Part shown: piece by piece, positions 36,656 to 45,405 of the stretch
How positions within the stretch are numbered: position 1 is the stretch's first letter
How the letters are laid out: every line of letters begins with the position of its first letter
Notes under the pieces: generated by a model
Databases searched by the model: none
Seen by the model: the letters and a program-made list of their open reading frames with translations, nothing else
Told to the model about the DNA's origin: nothing
Position numbers and translations under genes: made by a program
Assembly: GCA_013298845.1 (NCBI GenBank)
Contig: JAAFJN010000001.1
Location: forward strand, 310,001-374,000
Origin: Chitinophagales bacterium
Lineage (GTDB): Bacteria > Bacteroidota > Bacteroidia > Chitinophagales > Saprospiraceae
Length of the DNA: 64,000 nucleotides
Direction: 5' to 3'

Positions 36656-36671
36656 TTAACCAGTTGGTTAA
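36656..36671. promoter_or_regulatory. Probable TetR operator at the regulator promoter
   Basis: Perfect 16-bp palindrome TTAACCAGTTGGTTAA (arms of 7, spacer GT), lying between the -7 box (36674-36681) and the TetR start codon. The matching operator is at 35984-35997. Confidence 0.75.
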
Positions 36672-36673
36672 CG

Positions 36674-36681
36674 CAAAGGTA
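36674..36681 (-). promoter_or_regulatory. -7 box of the TetR gene
   Basis: On the minus strand TACCTTTG matches TAnnTTTG; the operator begins 2 bases downstream, so bound repressor would cover the start site. Confidence 0.65.
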
Positions 36682-36733
36682 GGCGTTTTGTTTTTACGTG
36701 GACAAATTTTTATTAAAAAACATGGGTAAAATT

Positions 36734-37834
36734 TTACGTAAAGCCCGCGTCGCCATCGCCGTCCTGAAAAATTCCGTCGGGTGGCAGGTCGAAATTGGTT
36801 GAAATCAGGTAACGATTTCGCAGGGGGCGTTGGTGAAAAAAGGGCGCTTGCGCGTCTGTTTGGATAAATGCCGCCAGTTCGGTGTGAAAAACTGTCAACG
36901 TGGCAATATCGTGTTCCAGGGCATAACGGTACAAGGTGCGGGCCACGGCCGGAATGGCGTCGGGTAATACGTGCGCCGATACCAGTTTGAGCACCCGGTC
37001 GCGGTGGCAAAATACCACAACACTTTGCAGTTGTCCGGCGGCGGAGCGGGTTACAAAAGCGCGGTACTGAAACACCCGCGCCACCGAAGAAAAATAATAC
37101 CGGGCGGCAGTGCGTTGGCGTTCGGGGGTAGCGGGCAATACCCACGGATATTGTAACATCCAGTTGAGTTCGGTGGCCGAGCGTTGCAGGTATTCGTTGG
37201 TGTGGTGTTGTTGGATAAAGGCGGCCATTTCGGCGGTGATTTCCGCGCTAAATTCCCCCGATGCCGTTGGTTTGGCCCGCAACGCCAGCCGAAGGCCATT
37301 AAGAACGCCCGCGCATTGGTCCACGACGCGCAAAAAAGGTTTTATTTTGGCCCAAATACCGCCTTTTACGGGCAGAATATCGGCAAAATTGGGCCGCAAA
37401 TACCCGCGTACACCGCCGGGCGGATTGTATTCCCGGAAAAAGCCCAACCGATTGTATAATACGATGGATTCGGGGGTAAAACCCGTAACAAATACCTCGC
37501 GGCCATAGTGGTCGCTCATGCCCAACAAGAGCCGCGACGCCAAACCTTGCCCGCGCGCATCGGGGCTGACCCACATGCACGAAAGCCAGGCCATGCGCCG
37601 TGCGGTGCCACGATAACAATAGGTTTCGGGCAACGCCCCGATGTAGGCCACCAGGGTTTCCTGGGCGTCGAACACCAGTATTAAGGCCAAATCACTGGGT
37701 CGTGCGCGCGGGTTGTGCGCGTGCGACAAGGCGCGGTGGGGCGAAATGGGCACCACCGCGCTCCGTTGGTACGCCTCGGAGTTGATATAATCGGGTAATT
37801 CCCCGACGTACACGTGACGGGTTGTGAATGCCAT
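36734..37834 (-). CDS. GNAT N-acetyltransferase, two-domain
   Basis: 366 residues from ATG 37834 (MAFTTRHVYVGELPDYIN). The N-terminal GNAT fold has the acetyl-CoA loop VSPDARGQGLASRLLLGMSDH and a typical ESIVLYNRLGFFREY; the rest is a second, diverged domain (SAVVPISPH, LLQYPWVLPATPERQRTAARYYFSS). The acceptor is unknown. It follows the small protein gene by 2 bases, so the two are probably an operon. Confidence 0.78.
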   Translation of the reverse strand: MAFTTRHVYVGELPDYINSEAYQRSAVVPISPHRALSHAHNPRARPSDLALILVFDAQETLVAYIGALPETYCYRGTARRMAWLSCMWVSPDARGQGLASRLLLGMSDHYGREVFVTGFTPESIVLYNRLGFFREYNPPGGVRGYLRPNFADILPVKGGIWAKIKPFLRVVDQCAGVLNGLRLALRAKPTASGEFSAEITAEMAAFIQQHHTNEYLQRSATELNWMLQYPWVLPATPERQRTAARYYFSSVARVFQYRAFVTRSAAGQLQSVVVFCHRDRVLKLVSAHVLPDAIPAVARTLYRYALEHDIATLTVFHTELAAFIQTDAQAPFFHQRPLRNRYLISTNFDLPPDGIFQDGDGDAGFT

Positions 37835-37836
37835 TG

Positions 37837-38367
37837 TTAGTCCTTGCTGCTTTCGCCCACGAAATAATCTTCGCGGTTGCGGAACAGCACGTTGAAGGTG
37901 GTCATGGAACCGTAGCAACGGGTAATGTATTGCTGGAGGTTCACTTTATCTTCGTCGGTGAGGACTTTGTGGCCGTTAATTTGTTGTTCAAGTACGCGCA
38001 GGCGGTCGCGCATCATCACAATTTTGTGAAAAAACGTCTCGATGGGCACTTCTTTGCTTTGGGTGCCATCGTTGGGTTTCATAACCAGGGTGCCTTTGTT
38101 CCAGCGGTCGCCCATCGGCACCGTTTCGAGGCTGATACCGGCCCAGGCGCGCAGTATCCGCGCGAGGCCCTGTTCGGCTTCGGTAAAAGAGACGGTTTCT
38201 TCGGCGGGAATGGCTTCCACAATTTGCCAATTGGTGTAGTCTTTGGGAACCATTTTGATTCCGAATTGCGTAAAGCACACTTCGTAAGCGGCGACGTGGA
38301 TCCGAATGACCACGCCATCGTTGTAGGCCGGGTGTTTTACGCGGGAGCCGATACCTAAAATATCCAT
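37837..38367 (-). CDS. Small protein of unknown function, SH3-like N-terminus
   Basis: 176 residues with no signal or membrane helix. The first 50 residues (GIGSRVKHPAYNDGVVIRIH, then FTQFGIKMVPKDY) resemble an SH3/Tudor-like barrel. The C-terminal part is helical (ETFFHKIVMMRDRLRVLEQQINGHKVL). I do not recognise the family; it sits between a DUF1573 lipoprotein gene and an acetyltransferase gene, both on the same strand. Confidence 0.7.
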   Translation of the reverse strand: MDILGIGSRVKHPAYNDGVVIRIHVAAYEVCFTQFGIKMVPKDYTNWQIVEAIPAEETVSFTEAEQGLARILRAWAGISLETVPMGDRWNKGTLVMKPNDGTQSKEVPIETFFHKIVMMRDRLRVLEQQINGHKVLTDEDKVNLQQYITRCYGSMTTFNVLFRNREDYFVGESSKD

Positions 38368-38395
38368 TGTTATGCGTTGAAAAAGGGTAAAGGGG

Positions 38396-38869
38396 TTATT
38401 TTTTCACGAAACCAACTAGTTTTACTTTGGTTTCATTCGGGTACGTATTGGCGGTGACAACAATCAGTTTCGCTTGTTTTTGTGCCAAACCTTCGGTGTT
38501 AAAGCGGGCGTAAATGTCGCCGGTACCGCCGGGCGGAATGGGGTCTTGGGGCCATTCGGAAACGGTACAGCCGCAAGAAGAGCGGGCATTGAGGATGGAC
38601 AAGGGGACATTTCCGGTGTTTTTAAACTTAAACCGATGTTCCACAATATCACCCGATTTTATCGTGTCGAAATTAAATTCCTTTTCTTCGTATTCAATTT
38701 TGGCCAACTTAGAGGTGTCTAACGGCATATCGGCGGTGGCCGGGTTGCGGATCAGGTTGGCATTGGGGCCGTCGCCGCTGCGTATTTCGCGTACGCCGCT
38801 GTCGGAGGAGTCATTTTTGCAGGCTTGGAGCAACAATCCTGCTGCGATGAGGACATAAGAAATTTTCAT
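38396..38869 (-). CDS. DUF1573-family lipoprotein
   Basis: 157 residues from ATG 38869 (lipoprotein signal MKISYVLIAAGLLLQAC). The DUF1573 domain shows FNFDTIKSGDIVEHRFKFKNTGNVPL, the SSCGCTVSEWPQDPIPPG motif, and the end of an Ig-like beta-sandwich. Family function is unknown; members are secreted or periplasmic. It is divergent from another DUF1573 gene. Confidence 0.85.
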   Translation of the reverse strand: MKISYVLIAAGLLLQACKNDSSDSGVREIRSGDGPNANLIRNPATADMPLDTSKLAKIEYEEKEFNFDTIKSGDIVEHRFKFKNTGNVPLSILNARSSCGCTVSEWPQDPIPPGGTGDIYARFNTEGLAQKQAKLIVVTANTYPNETKVKLVGFVKK

Positions 38870-38994
38870 GTTTTTATGCTTAAAAAAATGTTGTATAAAA
38901 AAGGTGTAGTGTTGTTTTGCCATTGTTTGCGGCAAATTTACGCCGTTCGCCGTTTACCAATCCGCACATCCACAAAAAAATGCGCAATTGGCGT

Positions 38995-39003
38995 TATCTT
39001 TGC
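38995..39003 (+). promoter_or_regulatory. -7 box of the second DUF1573 gene
   Basis: TATCTTTGC fits TAnnTTTG, 30 bases before ATG 39034. This supports choosing the 39034 start. Confidence 0.55.
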
Positions 39004-39033
39004 CATTATCTACTCAAAAGCGAATTATCCGAT

Positions 39034-39645
39034 ATGAATTACTGGGCGGCTTTTATGTTTACTTTGGTATTTGCGTGCGGCGGCAGCCGCTTGGCTTCCG
39101 CGCAGGACGTGTCTCCGTTATTAGACAACCTGAGTAACGAACAAAAATTACAGTTGCTGGAATACCTGCGCGATTTGGGGGCCGGTATTGACCAGCAAAT
39201 TCTCGCATCTTTTGATGTGCTGAATGCACAGGGCAAAAAGCAGGCCATCAAGTACCTGACGGCTATTCAGCCGCAACAGAATGGCCAAACGGCCCGTACC
39301 ATGACCAAATGGAGCCGCGATACTTTATATTTCGGCACCATCGAGGAAGGCACCATTTTTATTGATTCGGTGGAAGTTACTAACGTGGGAAACCGGCCTT
39401 ATTCCATCACCAATTTCCAAACGGCCTGCGATTGCACGGTGCTAAAAGCGCCCACCAAGCCGTTGTTGCCGGGCGAAACGGCCATTGTACGCGTAGAGTT
39501 TAACAGCGTGGCCAAGTCCGGTAAAATAAAAACGGGCATTGTGCTACAGGATAATTCCCTGCCCAATGCCCGTCAGATTATTTATCTAAAAGGAGAGGTA
39601 ACGGCCCCCAAAACGGCGAAAAAACGGCCGTGGACGGCGAATTAA
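39034..39645 (+). CDS. DUF1573-family exported protein
   Basis: 203 residues from ATG 39034 with a signal peptide (MNYWAAFMFTLVFACGGSRLASAQ). The -7 box at 38995 lies between this and the upstream Met codons, so the longer readings are unlikely. A short helical part (LSNEQKLQLLEYLRDLGAGIDQQI) precedes the DUF1573 sandwich (LYFGTIEEGTIFIDSVEVTN, TACDCTVLKAPTKPLLPGE). Its stop overlaps the RecQ stop by 3 bases. Confidence 0.85.
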   Translation: MNYWAAFMFTLVFACGGSRLASAQDVSPLLDNLSNEQKLQLLEYLRDLGAGIDQQILASFDVLNAQGKKQAIKYLTAIQPQQNGQTARTMTKWSRDTLYFGTIEEGTIFIDSVEVTNVGNRPYSITNFQTACDCTVLKAPTKPLLPGETAIVRVEFNSVAKSGKIKTGIVLQDNSLPNARQIIYLKGEVTAPKTAKKRPWTAN

Positions 39646-41867
39646 TTCGCAAAATCGCTCAAAAATTTCAAACGAATCAATTCAATTTCCTCCCACGTAA
39701 TATCCTCGTCTTTCAATTCCTGGTACGCTTTTTCCAAATCGTCGTCCGTGGCTTCCTTGAAATATTCGATAATGGTTTCGCGCACGTACTCATCGGCCAC
39801 CACCTTATTGAGGTAATAATCCAGGCGGAGTTTAGTGCCGGAGTTCACGATACCGTATAATTCATTCAGCAATTCCGGCAGCGACAAGTCATTGGATTTT
39901 GCAATGTCCTCCAAATTGATTTTGCGGTCAATGGCCGTAATAATGCCGATTTTTGATTTTGATTTATTGGCCACCGTCCGGATGGTTAAGTCCATCGGGC
40001 GTTCAATTTCGTTTTCTTCAACGTGTTTAAGGATCGCGTCAATAAAAGGCTGCGCGTAACGCTGGGCTTTTGCCAACGAAACCCCCGTAATTTTGGACAT
40101 ATCGTCCATCGAAATCGGGTATTGCGTGGCCATTTCCTCCAGCGAAGGATCCTGGAAAATAACGTACGGTGGCAGGTTGTGTTTTTTGGCTACCGTGCGC
40201 CGAATGTCTTTCAACATATTCATCAACACCTCGTCGAGTACCGCAGTACCGCCTTTTTCATCGTCAAAATCGTAATCGCTGTCGCCGTAATTGATATTCA
40301 CGGTCATGGTAATCGAATACGGGTTTTTCAAAAACTCGTGTCCCTTGGGCGATACTTTAATGATACCAAACTGCTCAATTTCCTTGTAAATCAGGTTGTT
40401 GATCATGGCGTGGCGAATCACCGAGTTCCAGAAGTTTTCGTCTTTTTCCTCGCCCACGGCAAAGTTTTCGAGTTCGGTAAACCGGAAATCTTTCATTTCC
40501 TTGGTTTCGCGGCCCATCACAAAGTCCACAATGGTTCGGATCAGGTAGTTTTCGTTCAGTTCGAGGATACTGCTGATAACGTCTTTTACCTCATCCTGTA
40601 CTTCCACTACTTCTTTGGGTGTACGGCAGTTGTCGCACATTTTGCCGCATTGTTCCACCGGGAAAACTTCGCCAAAATAATGCAACAGGAAGCGGCGGCG
40701 GCACGACGAAGTTTCGGCGTAGGCAATGACCTCCTGCATGAGTTGGGCACCCATTTCACGTTCCGAAACGGGTTTGTCGCGCAGGAATTTTTCCAAACGC
40801 AAAATATCGTTGTAGTTGTAAAACGCAATGCATTTACCCGCCAAACCATCGCGACCGGCACGACCGGTTTCCTGATAATAGTTCTCGATGGATTTGGGAA
40901 TATCGTAGTGGATCACAAAACGCACGTCCGGCTTATCAATACCCATCCCGAAGGCGATGGTGGCGCAAATCACGTCAATTTCCTCCATCAGGAAGTTATC
41001 CTGGGTTTGGGCGCGGGTTTTGGGGTCGAGACCCGCGTGGTAAGGCGCGGCTTTGATATCGTTCACCAACAACATTTCGGCGATGTCTTCGGCCGTTTTG
41101 CGGTTTTGTACGTAAATAATGCCCGATTCGTTGCGGAATTCTTCTTTAATGACCTGAATAATTTGTTTGATGGTGGTGTCCTTTTTGATTTTTGGACGAA
41201 CATCATAAAACAGGTTATCGCGGTTAAAAGAAGAAATAAAGGTTTTGGGATTCACCATGTTCAGGTTCTTCACAATGTCCTCCTGTACCTTGGGCGTAGC
41301 CGTTGCGGTGAGCGCAATAATGGGTACGTTTTTGGCAACGGCATCCAGCATGGTGCGGATACGGCGGTATTCGGGGCGGAAATCGTGACCCCATTCAGAA
41401 ATACAGTGCGCCTCATCCACGGCAACAAACGAGATATTGTTGCTGCTAAAAAACTCAATATTTTCCTCTTTTGTGAGGGTTTCGGGGGCCACAAACAGCA
41501 GTTTGGTGCGGCCAGTGGTAATGTCCGATTTTACTTTCTTCATCTGTGCCCGGGTGAGGGAAGAGTTGAGAAAGTGCGCCACTTCGTCTTCGTCCGAATA
41601 ACCACGAATGCTATCTACCTGGTTTTTCATCAAAGCAATCAAGGGGCTGATGATAATGGCCGTGCCCGGCAACATCAGCGCGGGGAGTTGATAACAAAGG
41701 GATTTGCCTCCGCCGGTAGGCATGATAACAAAGGTGTCGTTCCCGTCGAGAAGGCTTCTAATAATGGCATGTTGGGTGCCCTTAAAGTTGTCAAAACCAA
41801 AATAGCGCTGAAGGCTTTCGGAAATTATATCGTGCTCTGGTGTAGCGGTAGTCGCTGATACGCTCAT
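39642..41867 (-). CDS. recQ: ATP-dependent DNA helicase RecQ
   Basis: 741 residues. Motif I MPTGGGKSLCYQL, DEAHCISEWGHDFRPEY, motif VI QETGRAGRDG, the zinc cluster CRRRFLLHYFGE ... CGKMCDNC, the RQC winged-helix region and an HRDC domain (about 525-600, LAKAQRYAQPFI) are present. A 130-residue C-terminal extension is longer than in E. coli RecQ and has acidic stretches. The enzyme unwinds DNA in recombination and fork repair. Confidence 0.95.
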   Translation of the reverse strand: MSVSATTATPEHDIISESLQRYFGFDNFKGTQHAIIRSLLDGNDTFVIMPTGGGKSLCYQLPALMLPGTAIIISPLIALMKNQVDSIRGYSDEDEVAHFLNSSLTRAQMKKVKSDITTGRTKLLFVAPETLTKEENIEFFSSNNISFVAVDEAHCISEWGHDFRPEYRRIRTMLDAVAKNVPIIALTATATPKVQEDIVKNLNMVNPKTFISSFNRDNLFYDVRPKIKKDTTIKQIIQVIKEEFRNESGIIYVQNRKTAEDIAEMLLVNDIKAAPYHAGLDPKTRAQTQDNFLMEEIDVICATIAFGMGIDKPDVRFVIHYDIPKSIENYYQETGRAGRDGLAGKCIAFYNYNDILRLEKFLRDKPVSEREMGAQLMQEVIAYAETSSCRRRFLLHYFGEVFPVEQCGKMCDNCRTPKEVVEVQDEVKDVISSILELNENYLIRTIVDFVMGRETKEMKDFRFTELENFAVGEEKDENFWNSVIRHAMINNLIYKEIEQFGIIKVSPKGHEFLKNPYSITMTVNINYGDSDYDFDDEKGGTAVLDEVLMNMLKDIRRTVAKKHNLPPYVIFQDPSLEEMATQYPISMDDMSKITGVSLAKAQRYAQPFIDAILKHVEENEIERPMDLTIRTVANKSKSKIGIITAIDRKINLEDIAKSNDLSLPELLNELYGIVNSGTKLRLDYYLNKVVADEYVRETIIEYFKEATDDDLEKAYQELKDEDITWEEIELIRLKFLSDFAN

Positions 41868-41943
41868 AGAAATAAACTTTTCAAAAAAAATTAAATTTGG
41901 GTGAAAAAACTGGCATTTCTACCCGGTTTTTCAAAAAAGCCGC

Positions 41944-41951
41944 CAAAGGTA
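41944..41951 (-). promoter_or_regulatory. -7 box of recQ
   Basis: TACCTTTG on the minus strand lies 76 bases before the recQ ATG, implying a leader of about 70 nt. Confidence 0.5.
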
Positions 41952-42070
41952 TAAAAACATTTTTTTATCTTGTACAAGTTTTTGGGTGTTTTTTTTGTCA
42001 AAGTTTCTTTAACGGCATATAAATTGAAATTTCAGGCTCCAAAATTTTCTCCTGCAAAGTTAATAATTTT

Positions 42071-42598
42071 TTATTTTTTTTGAAATTTAATTTGGTTCGG
42101 GTCTTCCGGCTCTAAAAGCAGGCTCATCATGACCTCGTCGAGGAACTCATTTTGGGGCCGAAGCCACGAGTACTGCCGCAAAACGCCCTCCGGCTCAAAA
42201 CCCACCGATTGGTACAAACGAATGGCGCGTTCGTTGGTGGTGGCCGTACTGAGTTCCAATCGGCGCAAACCCATTGCCCGTGCTACGTCAATAATGGCCG
42301 CCATTAGTTTTTTACCCAAACCCCTACCCGCGTACGCCGGTGACATGGCCACGCCGCCCACGTACGCAATGTGCGCGGTGCGGTGCGCCAACGGAATGAG
42401 TTTGAACATGCCCGCCGCCTGGCCTTCGTACTCAAAAATGTAAAGCACTTTTTGGGCCAATAAAGCGTTAAAAACGGGGACAAATTCCGGGCGCTCCATC
42501 GGGTCGTACAGCAGGAACGGGTTAATGTCGGGGTGAAAGTACAAACTGTACATGAACTCGAAGTCTTCGGCGGTGGCCGGACGATAATTAGCGGGCAT
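42071..42598 (-). CDS. GNAT N-acetyltransferase
   Basis: 175 residues. The acetyl-CoA binding motif is MSPAYAGRGLGKKLMAAIIDVARAMG, followed by LELSTATTNERAIRLYQSVGF. The acceptor is not recognisable. It is monocistronic; the next genes are recQ and corA on either side. Confidence 0.85.
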   Translation of the reverse strand: MPANYRPATAEDFEFMYSLYFHPDINPFLLYDPMERPEFVPVFNALLAQKVLYIFEYEGQAAGMFKLIPLAHRTAHIAYVGGVAMSPAYAGRGLGKKLMAAIIDVARAMGLRRLELSTATTNERAIRLYQSVGFEPEGVLRQYSWLRPQNEFLDEVMMSLLLEPEDPNQIKFQKK

Positions 42599-42688
42599 TT
42601 TGTTGTGGTTTTAGTTATGTTTTAAACGGAGGCTAATGTAATACACTTCTCTATTTCGTTGATGCAAAAAACTCCCCGACAAAATCCT

Positions 42689-42696
42689 TATCTTTG
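42689..42696 (+). promoter_or_regulatory. -7 box of the corA-like gene
   Basis: TATCTTTG is followed by TCCC; it lies inside the longest possible reading frame (from 42659), so it argues for the GTG start at 42746. Confidence 0.55.
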
Positions 42697-42745
42697 TCCC
42701 GAATTAAAGAACCAATACAAATATTTCAAACCCAATCCATGGACG

Positions 42746-43702
42746 GTGATTCGTTATTATATTCGCGAAAAAAGACGCTTGATCGAAATTCCAGAACCAG
42801 AACCCGGTTGCTGGGTTAACCTCACCCCGCCATTCGGGCCGGATGAATTGGAGGATTTTGCCCGCCAAATGGCTTTTGACCCCGTTTTCCTCACAGACTC
42901 CCTTGACCTGGACGAACGCGCTCGCTACGAACGCGATGAAGATATTCGTTTTATCCTGATTAATACCCCCGTACTCAACAAGGAATTGCAGGAAGAAGGC
43001 AATAACGAGGCCATTTATATCACCGTGCCGATTGGTATTATTCTCACCATCGAGCACGTAATTACCGTTTCGGCCATCGAAACGCCCGTTATCGAAACTT
43101 TTTTGGAAAATAAAGTCCGCAATTTTGACCCTACCGACGAAAAACGGTTTGTCCTCCAAATTCTGGAGCAAAACGTGTATCGCTTTTTGTCGTGCCTGAA
43201 AAAACTCAATTTGCGCCGCAACCGCATCGAACGGGAATTGATGAACAGCAGCCGCAACCGCGAACTGAAACAATTGCTCAGCATCGAAAAAAGCCTCGTG
43301 TATTTTGTCAATTCCCTCAACGCCAACGAATTGCTCAAAATGAAGGTCAAACGCACCGACTTTTTGCACATCAACGGCGACGAAGACCTCACCGAACTCT
43401 TCGAGGACATTATTATTGACAACTCGCAGGCCCTGTCCATGGCCAACGTATATACCAACATCCTCAATGGCACGATGGATGCCTATTCGAGTATTATTTC
43501 CAACAACCTGAACGAAGTGATCCACCGCCTCACCATCGTGACGGTGATCCTGATGGTGCCCACCCTGATTTCGTCCTTTTTTGGGATGAATATCGCCAAC
43601 GGTATTCCCGACCAACCCTGGGCGTTTTGGTCAATGGTCGTGTTTACGTTTTTATTTACGGGGGCGTTGTATTGGTTTATGCGGCAGCGACGGTTTTTTT
43701 AG
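42746..43702 (+). CDS. corA: CorA-family Mg2+/divalent cation transporter
   Basis: 318 residues if GTG 42746 is used, reading MIRYYIREKRRLIEIPEPEPGCWVN, a normal start for these proteins. Reading from ATG 42662 adds 28 residues, but the promoter box at 42689 lies within that stretch. The cytoplasmic domain is followed by two C-terminal helices; the pore motif is FFGMNIANG (GMN). It moves Mg2+ or related ions across the inner membrane. Confidence 0.9.
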   Translation: MIRYYIREKRRLIEIPEPEPGCWVNLTPPFGPDELEDFARQMAFDPVFLTDSLDLDERARYERDEDIRFILINTPVLNKELQEEGNNEAIYITVPIGIILTIEHVITVSAIETPVIETFLENKVRNFDPTDEKRFVLQILEQNVYRFLSCLKKLNLRRNRIERELMNSSRNRELKQLLSIEKSLVYFVNSLNANELLKMKVKRTDFLHINGDEDLTELFEDIIIDNSQALSMANVYTNILNGTMDAYSSIISNNLNEVIHRLTIVTVILMVPTLISSFFGMNIANGIPDQPWAFWSMVVFTFLFTGALYWFMRQRRFF

Positions 43703-44115
43703 TCATTAATCACCGCCATACATTTCAACTCAATGGCAATCGGCGTGGGCAAACTATCAATCCCCACGGTGGTGCGGCAGGGTTGGTGTTCGGTAAAATA
43801 GGTGGCGTATATTTGGTTAAACGTGTTGAAATCGCGTTTCATATCGGTAAGAAATACGGTGATATCCACCAAATCTTCCCATTTGGCCCCGGCCGATTCC
43901 AGTACCATACGTACGTTGTGCATTACGGAATGCACTTGGGCGGCAAAATCGAATTCAGCGTAGTTTCCGGCGGGTGTTTGTACCAGTCCCGGTACGCCGT
44001 TGGTTTCGGGGTCGCGGGGACCAATGCCGGATAAAAACAACAAATTGCCCACGCGGCGGGCGTGCGGATAAGCGCCAACCGGGCGTGGTGCTTTGGGTGC
44101 GTCAAATTTTTCCAT
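43699..44115 (-). CDS. ridA: RidA-family imine/enamine deaminase
   Basis: 138 residues from ATG 44115 (MEKFDAPKAPRPVGAYPHA). Conserved elements are LLFLSGIGPRDPETNG, the inter-subunit segment VDITVFLTDM, and the PCRTTVGIDSLP strand with Arg. RidA hydrolyses reactive enamines from amino-acid metabolism. The stop overlaps that of the corA-like gene by 2 bases. The reading extends to 44331 only because it is antisense to the next gene. Confidence 0.9.
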   Translation of the reverse strand: MEKFDAPKAPRPVGAYPHARRVGNLLFLSGIGPRDPETNGVPGLVQTPAGNYAEFDFAAQVHSVMHNVRMVLESAGAKWEDLVDITVFLTDMKRDFNTFNQIYATYFTEHQPCRTTVGIDSLPTPIAIELKCMAVIND

Positions 44116-44392
44116 TATTTTGCAAAAAACTATTGGTTCAACGTGAAAAAACTCGTCTTGGTGATACTCGTTTTTTTGTGCAGCCCAAAGGTAGCACAAA
44201 GCCAGCACATGAGCGGAATTGCCTCCAAATGGAGCGATTCTTTTGTGGCTTGGGAAATTTTTGGCCTCGAAAATGTTAGTGAAGATTCCACCGAAACCCA
44301 ATGGGAGGAATTTACATTGGGCAGCCTGCAACAGCGTTGGCTCGACGTGCGCGAAGATTGGACGGAATGGGATTTTTCGTTGTTTGAACGCG

Positions 44393-44646
44393 AAGGCACC
44401 ATCAAAATAAAGTGGAAAACCGACCCCTCGCAGTGGGAATTACGCACCTTCGACGGTAGCATTATCACCATGAAAACCGTTTGGCGCGAAGATTTCACCG
44501 AGTGGCGCGTCACCGACGGAAGGCACCATCAAAATAAAGTGGAAAACCGACCCCTCGCAGTGGGAATTACGCACCTTCGACGGTAGCATTATCACCATGA
44601 AAACCGTTTGGCGCGAAGATTTCACCGAGTGGCGCGTCACCGACGG
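44393..44646 (+). repeat. 127-bp tandem duplication
   Basis: Units 44393-44519 and 44520-44646 are identical in the bases I compared. The 5' edge (AAGGCACCATC) is the same point at which the distant copy at 46413 begins. Confidence 0.9.
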
Positions 44647-44860
44647 TACCGTTTCCCTGGATTTTAAAAGCCGCTACACCTCCGATTTGGGCGAATGGTT
44701 CGCCAAAGACCGGGAAGGTAATCGCTTTGCCGTAACGGTGACTTACCCTAATGACCCACGCGACTGGACCATCACCGATGAGTTACCAGAATCGGTTTCG
44801 GCCGAAATGAAACTGGCAATGGTATTTGTGGTGCTGTATCACGCTACGCCGCATCGGTGA
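44519..44860 (+). repeat. 342-bp direct repeat, left copy
   Basis: Nearly identical to 46413-46754; the differences I saw are GTGCTG/GTGTTG and the stop TGA/TAG. The two copies flank the HNH cassette. Confidence 0.9.
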
Positions 44861-44933
44861 GGGTGGGGATTAACATTCAACCGCGTTCGCGGTTAGCGGG
44901 GGCTTGTATGGACTTTCCGTTACTCGGCAAAAA

Positions 44934-45311
44934 ATGATTTGAGTGAGTGACAAAATCGGGGCCTTCTGTTACTTTAACCAATATCACCTCATGCGCCGCC
45001 ATAGAATAGTAGTTGGTGAAAAACTTGTTCTTTTCATGCCAACTTCCTACTTTTTGAGGCCAAAAAGTAGGCAAAAAGCCCGCGGCTGACGAAAAATCCT
45101 ACGATTTTGCTTTCCGTTTCCGGCCGCGCCAAAAAAACTCGCCGGTCACCCTCACGGGGGCATTCGCCCCGTAAATGACGTTTGGCTCAAACAGTTTTTG
45201 GCTTCATCGGCCTCCAACGGAGCAAAATCGGGATTTTTCTAAGGCCGCACCGGTTAAGGACGGATGGGGGTTGGTGATACGGCCCCGATTTTGTCATGCA
45301 CTCAAATGATT
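44934..45311. mobile_element. MITE-like element with terminal inverted repeats
   Basis: The ends ATGATTTGAGTGAGTGACAA... (44934-44963) and the complement of 45281-45311 share TTTGAG, GACAAAATCGGGGCC and nearly all other bases of about 30. Inside is a second inverted pair (AAAAATCC..CGATTTTGCT near 45090 against the complement at 45220-45240) and a hairpin CCTACTTTTT/AAAAAGTAGG at 45047-45072. There is no transposase gene; it could be a MITE or a structured non-coding RNA element. Confidence 0.6.
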
Positions 45312-45397
45312 TGTAAACCCATTGTGGTTACTCATTTACATGTGTGCTAATATAATTTTTGGGAAACAATACTTGCCAGTGAAGTTAAAACTGTTTT

Positions 45398-45405
45398 TAC
45401 ATTTG
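45398..45405 (+). promoter_or_regulatory. -7 box of the HNH gene
   Basis: TACATTTG fits TAnnTTTG and lies 66 bases before ATG 45472, within the AT-rich segment. Confidence 0.45.

Larger units (their letters stand above)
44143..44860 (+). pseudogene. Exported protein gene broken by a 127-bp tandem duplication
   Basis: From GTG 44143 it encodes a signal peptide (MKKLVLVILVFLCSPKVAQS) and a Trp-rich repeat-like beta domain (WTEWDFSLFEREGTIKIKWK, WREDFTEWRVTDG). Bases 44393-44519 are repeated as 44520-44646. The 127-bp insert is not divisible by three, so the frame breaks at VTDG and resumes only in another frame up to TGA 44860. Removing one copy restores 196 codons. The family is unknown. A 342-bp copy of the 3' end lies at 46413-46754 and a shorter, decayed one at 49157-49215. 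Confidence 0.85.

Noticed and set aside
36639-37145. 169-residue N-terminal extension of the TetR regulator
   Set aside because: It overlaps the acetyltransferase gene in another frame and lies upstream of the promoter and operator; the TetR HTH begins normally at ATG 36638.
40023-41858. 611-codon plus-strand frame opposite recQ
   Set aside because: RecQ motifs are unambiguous on the minus strand; the shadow protein has none.
42704-43615. 303-codon minus-strand frame opposite corA
   Set aside because: Antisense shadow; the plus strand carries the GMN motif and CorA pattern.
44130-44640. Minus-strand frames with repeated MTRHSVKSSRQTVF
   Set aside because: They repeat because of the 127-bp DNA duplication and lie opposite the broken exported-protein gene.
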